Of a stretch of 12,236 bases of DNA, positions 5,603-12,236 are shown one piece after another. Positions within the stretch are counted from its first letter, which is position 1. The number at the start of each line of letters is the position of its first letter. A program made the position numbers and the translations under genes. The notes under the pieces are model-generated. The model saw nothing but the letters and a program-made list of their open reading frames with translations. It did no database searches and had not been told where the DNA came from. This DNA is from an uncultured bacterium (lineage in GTDB: Bacteria > Cyanobacteriota > Vampirovibrionia > Gastranaerophilales > Gastranaerophilaceae), in NCBI GenBank assembly GCA_900551675.1, contig URXH01000063.1:1-12236 (forward strand). Direction: 5' to 3'.

Positions 5603-6040
5603 ATGAAACATATATTTGAAACAAGAGTTTATTATTCTGATACTGATGCTTACGGTGTAGTCTGGCATGGAGCATATTTAAGATGGCTGGAAAAAGGTCG
5701 TGTTGATTTATGTAATATGCTCGGAATTGATCTTGTAACAATGAAGAATATGGATGTTCTGCTCCCTGTTACAAATATGAATGTCAGATACAAAGCATCT
5801 GCAAAACTTGATGATACTGTTATTATTGAAACATGGATTGAAAAATTCAACAGTCTGTCGGTTACTTTTAAGCAGGTAATAAAATCAAAAGAGTCAGGTA
5901 AGATTTTTATAGAAGCTGTATTTGATGTTGTTGCTATTAACAATGCCGGTAAACTTTACAGAAGAATGCCTGAGGAACTTTTAAAAAGTTTTGAGAACTC
6001 CGTTGAAAAAGAGGACGATAAATGTCCGGCATGCGTTTAA
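5603..6040 (+). CDS. 4HBT (hotdog-fold) acyl-CoA thioesterase, YbgC-like
   Basis: 145 aa, the usual length of the family. The N-terminal active-site block YSDTDAYGVVWHGAYLRWLEKGR (residues 11-33, with D15 and H22) is the classic 4HBT signature. The rest fits one hotdog fold: a central helix followed by strands including VRYKASAKLDD and FKQVIKSKESGKIFIEAVFDVVAINN. Enzymes of this kind hydrolyse acyl-CoA or acyl-ACP thioesters in the cytoplasm; YbgC proteins are often linked with the cell envelope or phospholipid synthesis. The ATG at 5603 is chosen because the family starts about 12 residues before the YxDTD block; a longer upstream frame would add an unrelated hydrophobic stretch. The C-terminus ends in an unusual DDKCPACV. 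The stop overlaps the next gene by 19 nt, indicating an operon. Confidence 0.9.
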   Translation: MKHIFETRVYYSDTDAYGVVWHGAYLRWLEKGRVDLCNMLGIDLVTMKNMDVLLPVTNMNVRYKASAKLDDTVIIETWIEKFNSLSVTFKQVIKSKESGKIFIEAVFDVVAINNAGKLYRRMPEELLKSFENSVEKEDDKCPACV

Positions 6041-6753
6041 ATAAGTATATTGCATCTTCAGGGCTTTGTTCTCGCAGAAAAGCTGATGAACTTATTAAGG
6101 CTGGAAAAGTTAACGTAAACGGCAAAATTGTAACCGAACTCGGATTTATAATAATGCCCAAGGATAAAGTCTTTGTTGATAAAAAACTTGTTACTCCAGC
6201 AAAACATCAATATTATAGATTTTTTAAACCTGCGGGATATATAACAACAAGAGAAGATGAGCAGGGCAGAAAGACAATTTATGATTTACTGCCTGAAGAA
6301 TTATTCAGTCTCAAACCTGTCGGACGTTTGGATAAAGATTCTACAGGGCTTTTAATTCTTACAAATGACGGTGATTTAATTAACGCTTTAACTCATCCGT
6401 CAGTAAAAGTTCCGAAAGTTTATCTTGTTACGATTAATTCTTCAATACACAGACATGAACTTGAAAAGCTCGCAAACGGAATTGAGCTGGAACCGGGTAA
6501 AATCGCTTATGCAGATATAGAAGTTTTAGAAATGGACAGTTCACATACTGAAATGCGGATTACCCTGTATCAGGGAATGAACAGACAAATCAGGAAAATG
6601 TTTAAAGCTGTTGGATATGAGGTTAAAACATTGAAACGCATTCAGCATGCGACATTGACTCTGGACGGGTTAAAACGCGGAGAATTCAAGCCTATAAAAC
6701 CTATTCAAATAAGAGAATTAAAGAATTTTTTAAACAGGATTTCAAAACAGTGA
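6022..6753 (+). CDS. RsuA/RluB/RluE/RluF-family rRNA pseudouridine synthase
   Basis: 243 aa. An N-terminal S4 RNA-binding domain (MRLNKYIASSGLCSRRKADE, from residue 4, to about 60) is followed by a PseudoU_synth_2 catalytic domain. The catalytic aspartate is D104 in VGRLDKDSTGLLILTNDGD; FFKPAGYITT (67-76) and GMNRQIRKMFKAVG further on are also family blocks. It converts uridine to pseudouridine in ribosomal RNA; RsuA (16S) and RluB (23S) cannot be separated by eye, though RluB is the more common in such operons. ATG at 6022 overlaps the thioesterase by 19 nt; the in-frame ATG at 6031 gives the tighter family start MRLNKYIAS and is a real alternative. It overlaps coaE at its end (GTGA), so the three genes are likely translated from one mRNA. 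Confidence 0.93.
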   Translation: MSGMRLNKYIASSGLCSRRKADELIKAGKVNVNGKIVTELGFIIMPKDKVFVDKKLVTPAKHQYYRFFKPAGYITTREDEQGRKTIYDLLPEELFSLKPVGRLDKDSTGLLILTNDGDLINALTHPSVKVPKVYLVTINSSIHRHELEKLANGIELEPGKIAYADIEVLEMDSSHTEMRITLYQGMNRQIRKMFKAVGYEVKTLKRIQHATLTLDGLKRGEFKPIKPIQIRELKNFLNRISKQ

Positions 6754-7325
6754 AAAGAATAGCAATCTGCGGTAATATTGCATCAGGCAAAACTACAGTT
6801 CAAAAATTCCTTCAAACGCGAGGATTTAGAGTCCTTGATACAGATGATGTTTCGCATAAACTTTTGACAGTAGAAAATAAAGAGCTCTTTGATGCTTTCA
6901 AAGATTTTGATGTGTTTGAAAACGGAGAGTTTTCAAGGTATAAAGTCGGACAGCTTATTTTTTCGGATAGCATAGCAAGGCAAAAGATATCTTCAATTAT
7001 GCACCCGCAGATTGCAGATGAGATAAAGAATTTTTTTGAAGCAAACAAATCCGAAAAACTTGTTTTTGTTGGAATTCCTCTGTTATTTGAAGCAGATATG
7101 GAATATTTGTTTGATAAAATTATTTTTGTTTATGCTGATGACGATATACGCCTTGAAAGACTATTGAAACGCAACAATTATACTTTAGAGCATGCAAAAG
7201 CACGTATGAATTCGCAGATAGGTCAAGATGAAAAAATTAAAAAATGCGATTATGTTATAAATAATAACGGCAGTTTAGATAAATTAAAAAGTCAAACTAT
7301 CAGGCTAATTGAACAAATCCGCTGA
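6750..7325 (+). CDS. coaE: Dephospho-CoA kinase
   Basis: 191 aa. Catalyses the last step of coenzyme A synthesis, phosphorylation of dephospho-CoA at the 3'-hydroxyl using ATP. The P-loop GNIASGKTT is at residues 8-16, followed by the DTDDVSHKLL block (30-39) that carries the family's conserved aspartate, a HPQI motif (IMHPQIADEI), and VFVGIPLLFEADME where the family has the PLLFE signature. The start is GTG at 6750, overlapping the pseudouridine synthase stop in a GTGA arrangement that favours translational coupling. Its last 26 nt overlap the end of the convergent CHAP gene. Confidence 0.95.
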   Translation: MKRIAICGNIASGKTTVQKFLQTRGFRVLDTDDVSHKLLTVENKELFDAFKDFDVFENGEFSRYKVGQLIFSDSIARQKISSIMHPQIADEIKNFFEANKSEKLVFVGIPLLFEADMEYLFDKIIFVYADDDIRLERLLKRNNYTLEHAKARMNSQIGQDEKIKKCDYVINNNGSLDKLKSQTIRLIEQIR

Positions 7326-8034
7326 TTTTTCCGTTATTTGCAGAATAATTTCGGTAAGCAACTTTATTGGATGTGTTTCCTTCGATAGTCTGGAAAGATC
7401 CGTCCGGGTTTACTTTGGTAACAATTCCCGTATGAGATATCCCGTTTTTGAATATAACAACATCTCCAGGTTTTACATTCTGAGCAATAAGTGATGATTT
7501 GTTTGACACACCTGAAGTGTTAAGATAACAGTTGTTATTTTTACCCCATTGCCTTAAACCTTCAACGCTGGATGAACCAAAGCCTGACGGTGCCTTTTTC
7601 CCGTTTTCTTTATATGCTTCTTTAACTACATGACTTACAAAATCTGCGCACCAGGCATGGTTTTGTCCTTTTGTAAATAGTTTAAACGAACCATCGCTTT
7701 CTTTAAATCCCAGATACTGTTTGGCTGTTGAAACAATATCCGATCCCATATTACCTGTCATTCTCACTGAACTAAAATCCGTTGAGAAATTAAATCCGCT
7801 CTTATTTAGAGATGAAGTTTTTCCAAATAACGTATTATATAATTGTGTTATGCTGTTTGAAGAAGCAGATGGCATTGTAAAATTAAAATCAGGAGTGAAT
7901 ATGTTAGGTATTGCAGGCATAGCCATATTAGCCGGCATTAAATTAGAAAAAGCAAACATATTATTTGAAGACATTAAATTATTAATGTTTTGCGCGGTAT
8001 ATTTGTTATCTTTTTTTAGATTAACTAAACCCAA
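7300..8034 (-). CDS. CHAP-domain amidase/endopeptidase-like protein with Asn/Met-rich N-terminus
   Basis: 244 aa from TTG at 8034, with AAGGGG 8 nt upstream. The C-terminal part (about 97-244) is a CHAP domain of the NlpC/P60 superfamily: catalytic C129 in HAWCADFVSHV, H201 in ISHTGIVT, and a third polar residue in IEGNTS (E218 or N220), with KPGDVVIF before the histidine. Such enzymes cut peptidoglycan stem peptides or the amide bond to muramic acid. There is no signal peptide; instead residues 1-60 are low complexity, rich in Asn, Met, Pro and Phe. The tail overlaps convergent coaE by 26 nt. It follows the related gene at 8113-8835 on the same strand by 78 bp. Secretion route and target are unknown. 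Confidence 0.88.
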   Translation of the reverse strand: MGLVNLKKDNKYTAQNINNLMSSNNMFAFSNLMPANMAMPAIPNIFTPDFNFTMPSASSNSITQLYNTLFGKTSSLNKSGFNFSTDFSSVRMTGNMGSDIVSTAKQYLGFKESDGSFKLFTKGQNHAWCADFVSHVVKEAYKENGKKAPSGFGSSSVEGLRQWGKNNNCYLNTSGVSNKSSLIAQNVKPGDVVIFKNGISHTGIVTKVNPDGSFQTIEGNTSNKVAYRNYSANNGKISGFVQLA

Positions 8035-8112
8035 AGTATTATCCCCTTAATTTTCCTCTATAAATATATAAAGTATTTTTTTTCTCTAAAATTGCTAATA
8101 ATGTAAAGAAAT

Positions 8113-8835
8113 TTAAACAGGAATAAATGTGTAAGCGTTCTTGGATTCAGGAATATCTTCGATTATATCACTGCATCCTTTGCCGTCTCCGAGGGCGACA
8201 AGCACATGGCCGTCTTTGCCTATCTGGCGTTGCTTGCCGTCTTCATCAAAGAATTTGTCATAGGCATCATAAACTATGATGCTTCCTGCTGGAAGCGAGG
8301 CAAGTTCTGATGCTTTAACTTTAACTTCTTTAAAATTTCTGTTAGCGCGCAGAATATGTTTGCAATATTCTCCGTTTCCGTTTATGTATGGTCCCAAACC
8401 GCTTTTTACAATTGCTTTTTTTACATATCTTGCACATAACGGATTTTCAGGATCTCTGTCTGCCGGCAGCCCTGCAACAACATTTCCAGCAAGCAGTTCT
8501 CCTTTTGTTTGGTTATATTTTACTCCGTGCACAAGATTTTCTGCTTCTGTTTTTGTTGTTTTTGCTGTTGAGGCGCGATGCTCCGAAACTACAGTTTTTT
8601 CTGCTGGTATTATAGCTAATCTGTTTTCCAGATTAGTATTTTGTTCTCTTTGCCGTCCGCTCTGGAATACTGAAACCGGTGCCGAGGGCATTATAGGGCA
8701 GCGGTTAAGGCAATTTATACTGAAAATATTATTAAGCGGCATAAAATTATTAAAAGGCATATAGTTAAAGTTCATGAACGGCGTAAAAAAATTCATGAAC
8801 GGATTATTAAAACTGTATGTACAGTTAAACCACAT
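8113..8835 (-). CDS. NlpC/P60-CHAP-like protein with N-terminal 7-residue repeats
   Basis: 240 aa from ATG at 8835, with AGGGG about 10 nt upstream. The C-terminal region resembles a divergent CHAP/NlpC fold: C134 in PLCARYVKKAI is the candidate nucleophile, LPAGSIIVYD (181-190) matches the conserved strand, and H210 in KDGHVLVALGDG is the candidate histidine. Confidence in the fold is moderate. The N-terminus is odd: residues 11-38 form four 7-residue units (NPFMNFF, TPFMNFN, YMPFNNF, MPLNNIF), and DNA copies of TTCATGAACGG at 8771-8781 and 8792-8802 are 21 bp apart. No Sec signal peptide is evident. Residues 55-110 are a charged linker. The same-strand neighbour at 7300-8034 shares the plan of a disordered N-terminus plus a thiol hydrolase. 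Confidence 0.7.
   Translation of the reverse strand: MWFNCTYSFNNPFMNFFTPFMNFNYMPFNNFMPLNNIFSINCLNRCPIMPSAPVSVFQSGRQREQNTNLENRLAIIPAEKTVVSEHRASTAKTTKTEAENLVHGVKYNQTKGELLAGNVVAGLPADRDPENPLCARYVKKAIVKSGLGPYINGNGEYCKHILRANRNFKEVKVKASELASLPAGSIIVYDAYDKFFDEDGKQRQIGKDGHVLVALGDGKGCSDIIEDIPESKNAYTFIPV
8771..8802. repeat. Direct repeat TTCATGAACGG inside the NlpC/P60-like gene
   Basis: Two identical 11-mers 21 bp apart, exactly 7 codons. They encode two of the PFMNF units and suggest the heptapeptide array grew by tandem duplication. Confidence 0.75.
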
Positions 8836-8966
8836 AATACATTTTCCCCTTTTTACCTTTATTTATATAAAGGATTTAGTGCGTGGGAAATTGCTTATCG
8901 TGTAAATAATTGTAAAATTTTTTAAAGAAATTCCTTTCTGTACCGATAGATATACTGAGGTTAGTT

Positions 8967-10451
8967 ATGTTTGATAATATCACGATTTTTTATAAAGATG
9001 CGGAAATGCATATAAATAAATTCAATGCCGGAAAAGTTATTAAGCTTCTAAAAAAGCGTATTGCTGAAGGGCAGGTAACTGCTCAAAACTATGCTTTTCT
9101 TGCAAATGCATATTGTGAAAAAAATGATTATAAAAAAGCTTTAAAGTATGCGTTTATGTCAAAAAAACTTGATCCTGATTATTACTATGCGGATGTTCTT
9201 TTGATTGTTATATATCTAAATGATCAAAAAATTTCTAAGGCTGAGAGGTATTTGAACAATCTTTTAGAAAAAGTTCCTGATGATTACTATTTTGCGGATC
9301 TTTTGGCATTGGAGGTGTATAAAAGGCAAAATAATGATGGAAGTAAACAAAAAATTATAGACAAATTTTGTGAAAAAATACTTAACTATGAGGAAGACGG
9401 ATCCAATTGTTTAATAATAGCAAAATGTAGTGCATATTTATGGAAAGGGAAGGCCAAATCTGCGTTAAAACAGGTTTTAAAGACATTAAAAGCTGATATT
9501 AGATATTTATTTGATTCATCCTGTATAGGAATTTTGAAGACTATATTATTTTTATACATTTTTGATGAATTATTAAAGGTATGGCCCTCTTATAATATGT
9601 GTACAAATTTAAACATGATATTTTGCCCTAAAGATGAAAGATATTATGAACTTGCTGATCCTATTTTCAATAATTCACCGCCCGAAAAATTATTGAAATA
9701 TATAGAAAAAGCTATTAAAATTAAGTCAAAACCAGTATACTATATTAGAATGGCTGATATAAAATCTATATTAGGATGCCATGAAGAAGCTATTGAAATT
9801 TACAAACGAGTCTTGGAAGAAGATGACAGTTTTATTGAATGTTATCAACGTATAGCAGGAGAATATAGAGAACTTGAAGATTTCTCAAATGCTTTAAAGT
9901 ACATAAATCTGGCAATCTTGAATAATCAAGAAAATACCGAATTATATTTTAGCAAGGCTATGTATTTAAGCAGTTTATTCAAATTTGATGAAGCACTTGA
10001 GCCGCCTTCACCCTTCGATACAAAACATCCTCACGCTGAAAATGAAACTGCATATTTTATTTCATATTGTTATTCTTATCTTGAAGATTATAACAAAGCT
10101 CTTTTGTATATAAATAAACACCTATTAAAAGAAAAAACTTATGATATTTATAAATATAAAATGAATCTTTTATTAGATTTAAAAAGATATGAAGAAGCAA
10201 TTGAAACAGCTAAAAAGGCGCTTGAATTTCAGGAAAATGAATTCATATATTATAAAATGGCTATATGTTACGGCCGGTTAAAAGATTTTTCAACTGCCCT
10301 TGTATGCATAAATAAATCAATTCTCTTAGGCGGTACTGATAAATACGGTTATTATATTAAATCAGAAATTCTCGGTGCTCTCGGTCGAAACAAAGAAGCA
10401 GAAAAGGCTTATAGAAAAGCCGTTGAACTCGGGTATAACAAAGATGACTAA
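8967..10451 (+). CDS. Tetratricopeptide-repeat (TPR) protein
   Basis: 494 aa from ATG at 8967, with GAGG 7 nt upstream. It is built of helix-turn-helix repeats throughout. Good TPR units include AQNYAFLANAYCEKNDYKKALKY (near 38), PVYYIRMADIKSILGCHEEA (about 256), a unit around ECYQRIAGEYRELEDFSNALKY, and three or four in the last 140 residues (for example FISYCYSYLEDYNKALLYI and YYIKSEILGALGRNKEAEKAY). A less regular stretch (about 140-240) carries several Cys and hydrophobic residues. No signal peptide, membrane helix or catalytic domain is seen. TPR proteins are scaffolds for protein-protein contacts; the partner is unknown. It is divergent from the NlpC/P60-like gene. Confidence 0.88.
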   Translation: MFDNITIFYKDAEMHINKFNAGKVIKLLKKRIAEGQVTAQNYAFLANAYCEKNDYKKALKYAFMSKKLDPDYYYADVLLIVIYLNDQKISKAERYLNNLLEKVPDDYYFADLLALEVYKRQNNDGSKQKIIDKFCEKILNYEEDGSNCLIIAKCSAYLWKGKAKSALKQVLKTLKADIRYLFDSSCIGILKTILFLYIFDELLKVWPSYNMCTNLNMIFCPKDERYYELADPIFNNSPPEKLLKYIEKAIKIKSKPVYYIRMADIKSILGCHEEAIEIYKRVLEEDDSFIECYQRIAGEYRELEDFSNALKYINLAILNNQENTELYFSKAMYLSSLFKFDEALEPPSPFDTKHPHAENETAYFISYCYSYLEDYNKALLYINKHLLKEKTYDIYKYKMNLLLDLKRYEEAIETAKKALEFQENEFIYYKMAICYGRLKDFSTALVCINKSILLGGTDKYGYYIKSEILGALGRNKEAEKAYRKAVELGYNKDD

Positions 10452-10469
10452 AATTAACCCTGCAATAAT

Positions 10470-10496
10470 GAGATGCAGAAACAAGTTCAGCATGAA
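10470..10496. repeat. GAGAT/GTCAT-family repeat, fifth copy
   Basis: GAGATGCAGAAACAAGTTC followed by AGCATGAA. It matches the copy at 4514-4541 closely and lies in the 72-bp gap between the convergent TPR gene and the small gene at 10524. A role as a shared hairpin between the two 3' ends is possible. Confidence 0.65.
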
Positions 10497-10523
10497 TGTC
10501 AGTTCATTTAGGACTTTAATCTT

Positions 10524-10850
10524 TTACAAAAGTAGGATTCCGGCTTCGGCTTTGCCAATATCAACCATATCAAACGGTTTTTCAATATCTTCCGTTGTTT
10601 CATAATCAAACGCTGTTAGTTCAAATATTTTATCAATATCAGCTTTTCCGCTGAATAAATAAAATTTATTTACGTTTTTCATATAAAGCCCGAAATGGTT
10701 GTTTCCTTTTGCAAGTTCTTTTAAAAATTCTTTTTTTATATTATTTTTTGAAAAGCCGTCAAATGTAAAATCTTTTACAAGTTTGCAGTCTTTTTTTAGA
10801 GTTTCAAGTAAAACATAAGGCTCTATCCATTTTTTGATTATTTTGTTCAT
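10524..10850 (-). CDS. Small protein of unknown function, coupled to the ABC gene
   Basis: 108 aa. ATG at 10850 comes one base after the ABC stop (10854-10852), with GAGG at the end of the ABC gene as ribosome site, so translation is very probably coupled. The protein is charged and Lys-rich at first (MNKIIKKWIEPYVLLETLKK), with no signal peptide or membrane helix, then mixed alpha/beta (FGLYMKNVNKFYLFSGKADIDKIFELTAFDYET), ending in a hydrophobic AGILLL. I do not recognise it. The tight link with an exporter ATPase suggests a related role, but nothing in the residues tells which. Base composition matches its neighbours. Confidence 0.7.
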   Translation of the reverse strand: MNKIIKKWIEPYVLLETLKKDCKLVKDFTFDGFSKNNIKKEFLKELAKGNNHFGLYMKNVNKFYLFSGKADIDKIFELTAFDYETTEDIEKPFDMVDIGKAEAGILLL

Positions 10851-10851
10851 A

Positions 10852-11712
10852 TTAAACCTCTGTCATATCTTCTTGATTTTTAAACTGCATTTCATAAAGG
10901 TATTTGTATTTGCCGTTTTCAATATGCATTAATTCATCGTGTGTTCCGAGTTCTGCAAGTTCTCCGTCATTTATAACGGCAATTCTGTCTGCATTTTTTA
11001 TAGTTGTTAATCTGTGGGCAATTACAAATACTGTTTTGTTTTGAATTAAGTTATCAAGCGCTTTTTGAACAATTGCTTCAGATTTGTTGTCAAGAGCAGA
11101 AGTCGCTTCATCTAAAATAACAATAGGTGCATCTTTCAGCATAGCTCTTGCAATTGCAACGCGCTGCCTTTGTCCGCCAGAGAGCATTGTACCGCGTTCT
11201 CCGACTATTGTATCAAGCCCGTTTTCAAGTGTATGAGCAAATTCATCTAAGTGTGCCATTGCAGCTACTTGTTCAATTTGTTCATCTGTAGCGGATTCAT
11301 TGCCCATTAATATATTATCTTTAATAGTTCCGGAGAACAGAAAATTATCCTGAAATACAAATGAAATATTATTTCTCAAACTTTCAAGGCTGAATTTTCT
11401 GATATCGACACCATCAAATTCAATTGCTCCTGTTTTTACATCATAAAATCTCGGCAGAAGACTGACTACGGTGCTTTTGCCGCCTCCTGAATTGCCTACA
11501 AGCGCAATTGTTTCACCTTTATTTACATGAAGCGTAAAGTCTTTTAATACAGGTATTCCCTCTTCATACTCAAACCAGACGTTTTTGAAATCTATAGAAT
11601 TATTTAGTCCCTTTAACTCTACAGGATTGTCCGGAGATTTGATTTTTGGCTGTAAATCGAATAATTCAAATACTCTGCTCATAGCTACAAATATATTTTG
11701 TAAGTTTGTCAA
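10852..11712 (-). CDS. ABC exporter (MsbA-like), C-terminal ATPase half; N-terminal membrane domain missing
   Basis: The visible part is the end of the last membrane helix (LTNLQNIFVAMSRVFELFD) and a full nucleotide-binding domain: Walker A GNSGGGKST, a Q-loop region FVFQDN, the signature LSGGQRQRVAIARA, Walker B PIVILDEATSALDN, and the H-loop VIAHRLTT. This is the half-transporter type that exports lipids, drugs or peptides and works as a dimer. About 300 residues of transmembrane domain should precede it, but homology ends at about 11712, where foreign-looking sequence starts. The open frame continues to an ATG at 11760 through residues (MKDNRYIHVTLCSC) that do not belong to the family and that overlap the start of the DUF2461 gene. 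The gene is therefore broken in this window, by misassembly or by insertion. Confidence 0.9.
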   Translation of the reverse strand: MTNLQNIFVAMSRVFELFDLQPKIKSPDNPVELKGLNNSIDFKNVWFEYEEGIPVLKDFTLHVNKGETIALVGNSGGGKSTVVSLLPRFYDVKTGAIEFDGVDIRKFSLESLRNNISFVFQDNFLFSGTIKDNILMGNESATDEQIEQVAAMAHLDEFAHTLENGLDTIVGERGTMLSGGQRQRVAIARAMLKDAPIVILDEATSALDNKSEAIVQKALDNLIQNKTVFVIAHRLTTIKNADRIAVINDGELAELGTHDELMHIENGKYKYLYEMQFKNQEDMTEV

Positions 11713-11736
11713 GTGAACACATGAACATAATGTAAC
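11713..11736. other. Probable junction between unrelated DNA segments
   Basis: Left of here is AT-rich sequence in the style of the rest of the window, ending inside an ABC gene. Right of here is richer in G+C (34 of 60 bases at 12061-12120, against about 15 of 60 at 10681-10740) with codons such as CGC, CTG and GGC. No insertion sequence, tRNA or long repeat marks the joint. Confidence 0.7.
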
Positions 11737-12228
11737 ATGGATGTATCTGTTATCTTTCAATTTTTAAAAGACCTGGCCGCAAACAATAACCGGGAGTGGT
11801 TTCAGGGGCATAAGGATGAATATCTGAAAGCTCAAAAAGAGTTTGAGGAATTACTGACAGCAATCATCGCCCGCATTTCGTTGTTTGACGAAAGTATTGT
11901 CGGTATTCAAGCCAAGGACTGTACATACCGAATTTATCGCGACACGCGTTTTTCCAGTGATAAGACTCCTTATAAGATACACTTGGGCGGCTATATCAAC
12001 GCTCGTGGAAAGAAATCGGAACATTGTGGATATTATGTTCATATAGAGCCTGATAACTGTATGCTTGCTGGTGGAAGCTGGTGCCTGGAACCTAAAGTGC
12101 TGAAAGCTGTCCGCCAGTCCGTTTATGACAACATAGACGAATACAGGGAAATTGTGGAAGATCCTGCGTTCAAGCAATACTTTCCTGTTATCGGAGAATC
12201 GTTTAAATATAATCATCTCCCAGTTTGA
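11737..12228 (+). CDS. DUF2461 (TIGR02453-like) protein, truncated at the C-terminus
   Basis: 163 aa beginning MDVSVIFQFLKDLAANNNRE. The conserved family blocks are present: NNNREWFQGHKDEY (16-29), AKDCTYRIYRDTRFSSDKTPYK (about 59-80), GYYVHIEP, LAGGSWCLEPKVLKAVRQSVYDN. Members are cytoplasmic proteins of unknown function of roughly 220 residues, common in Bacteroidetes. Here similarity stops after about FPVIGE (residue 154), and SFKYNHLPV then a stop replace the expected PKGF-type continuation. It is thus cut at both the window end and the upstream joint. There is no Shine-Dalgarno before the ATG, as is typical of Bacteroidetes. Base and codon use differ from all other genes here. Confidence 0.8.
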   Translation: MDVSVIFQFLKDLAANNNREWFQGHKDEYLKAQKEFEELLTAIIARISLFDESIVGIQAKDCTYRIYRDTRFSSDKTPYKIHLGGYINARGKKSEHCGYYVHIEPDNCMLAGGSWCLEPKVLKAVRQSVYDNIDEYREIVEDPAFKQYFPVIGESFKYNHLPV

Positions 12229-12236
12229 TTTGAGCA

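Noticed and set aside
8276..8764. A 162-codon plus-strand frame opposite the NlpC/P60-like gene
   Set aside because: It is an antisense shadow with biased Phe/Leu/Ser content and no start signals; the minus-strand gene has a ribosome site and catalytic motifs.
8951..8956. TATACT as a -10 for the TPR gene
   Set aside because: Transcription would start after the apparent ribosome site and no -35 lies at the right distance.
1286..10496. The GTCAT/GAGAT repeats as a CRISPR array
   Set aside because: Copies are in mixed orientation in distant gaps with no regular spacers and no cas genes.
11713..11760. MKDNRYIHVTLCSC as the true N-terminus of the ABC protein
   Set aside because: ABC exporters need a membrane domain here; these residues come from the opposite strand of the DUF2461 start and have no family match.

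Overview
The window is a low-G+C, gene-dense bacterial segment carrying housekeeping genes (queA, yidC, a 23S/16S-type pseudouridine synthase, coaE, rubredoxin, a 4HBT thioesterase, an ABC exporter, tRNA-Pro) mixed with genes of a lineage-specific character. Genes start at ATG, GTG and TTG, usually behind GGAGG-type ribosome binding sites. The style suggests an uncultured gut or environmental bacterium, possibly of the non-photosynthetic cyanobacterial relatives (Vampirovibrionia/Gastranaerophilales). That placement is a tentative inference; no marker here proves it.

Layout. 1-54: the first codons of a minus-strand gene with a clear promoter and Shine-Dalgarno, broken by a C10 tract. 145-2446: queA and yidC on the minus strand; queA carries an 81-bp palindromic insertion in frame. 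2447-2767: intergenic, holding two more palindromic elements of the same family. 2768-4080: a plus-strand HExxH metallopeptidase-like gene whose reading frame is broken by a G10 tract in the same 19-bp context as the one at the left end. 4129-4245: tRNA-Pro(UGG) and its terminator on the minus strand. 4246-4583: tRNA-derived debris, a strong promoter and a small MITE-like element. 4584-5571: a second HELGH membrane peptidase and a 45-aa rubredoxin on the minus strand. 5603-7325: a plus-strand operon of thioesterase, pseudouridine synthase and coaE with overlapping ends. 7300-8835: two minus-strand CHAP or NlpC/P60-like genes. 8967-10451: a TPR protein. 10524-11712: a small unknown gene and the ATPase half of an MsbA-like ABC exporter. 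11737-12228: a DUF2461-family gene of different base composition, most like those of Bacteroidales.

Three themes stand out. First, two G10 tracts with identical flanks (TC-G10-CGATTCT) each break the frame of a gene near its start; they look like contingency (phase-variable) tracts or a shared DNA element, unless they are sequencing artefacts. Second, at least three small repeat families are present: GGGAGAGGG palindromes (one inserted in frame inside queA between 7-bp direct repeats), GTCAT...GAGAT hairpins (five copies), and a 131-bp element with terminal inverted repeats. Third, four peptidase or hydrolase-like proteins lack a Sec signal peptide and begin with Asn/Phe/Met/Pro-rich segments, one with a clear 7-residue repeat; this may be a shared targeting or surface segment.

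The right end is suspicious. The ABC gene loses its membrane domain at about 11712, exactly where the foreign-looking DUF2461 DNA begins, and the DUF2461 gene is itself cut short near 12210. This is best read as an assembly chimera, or alternatively a recent horizontal insertion.
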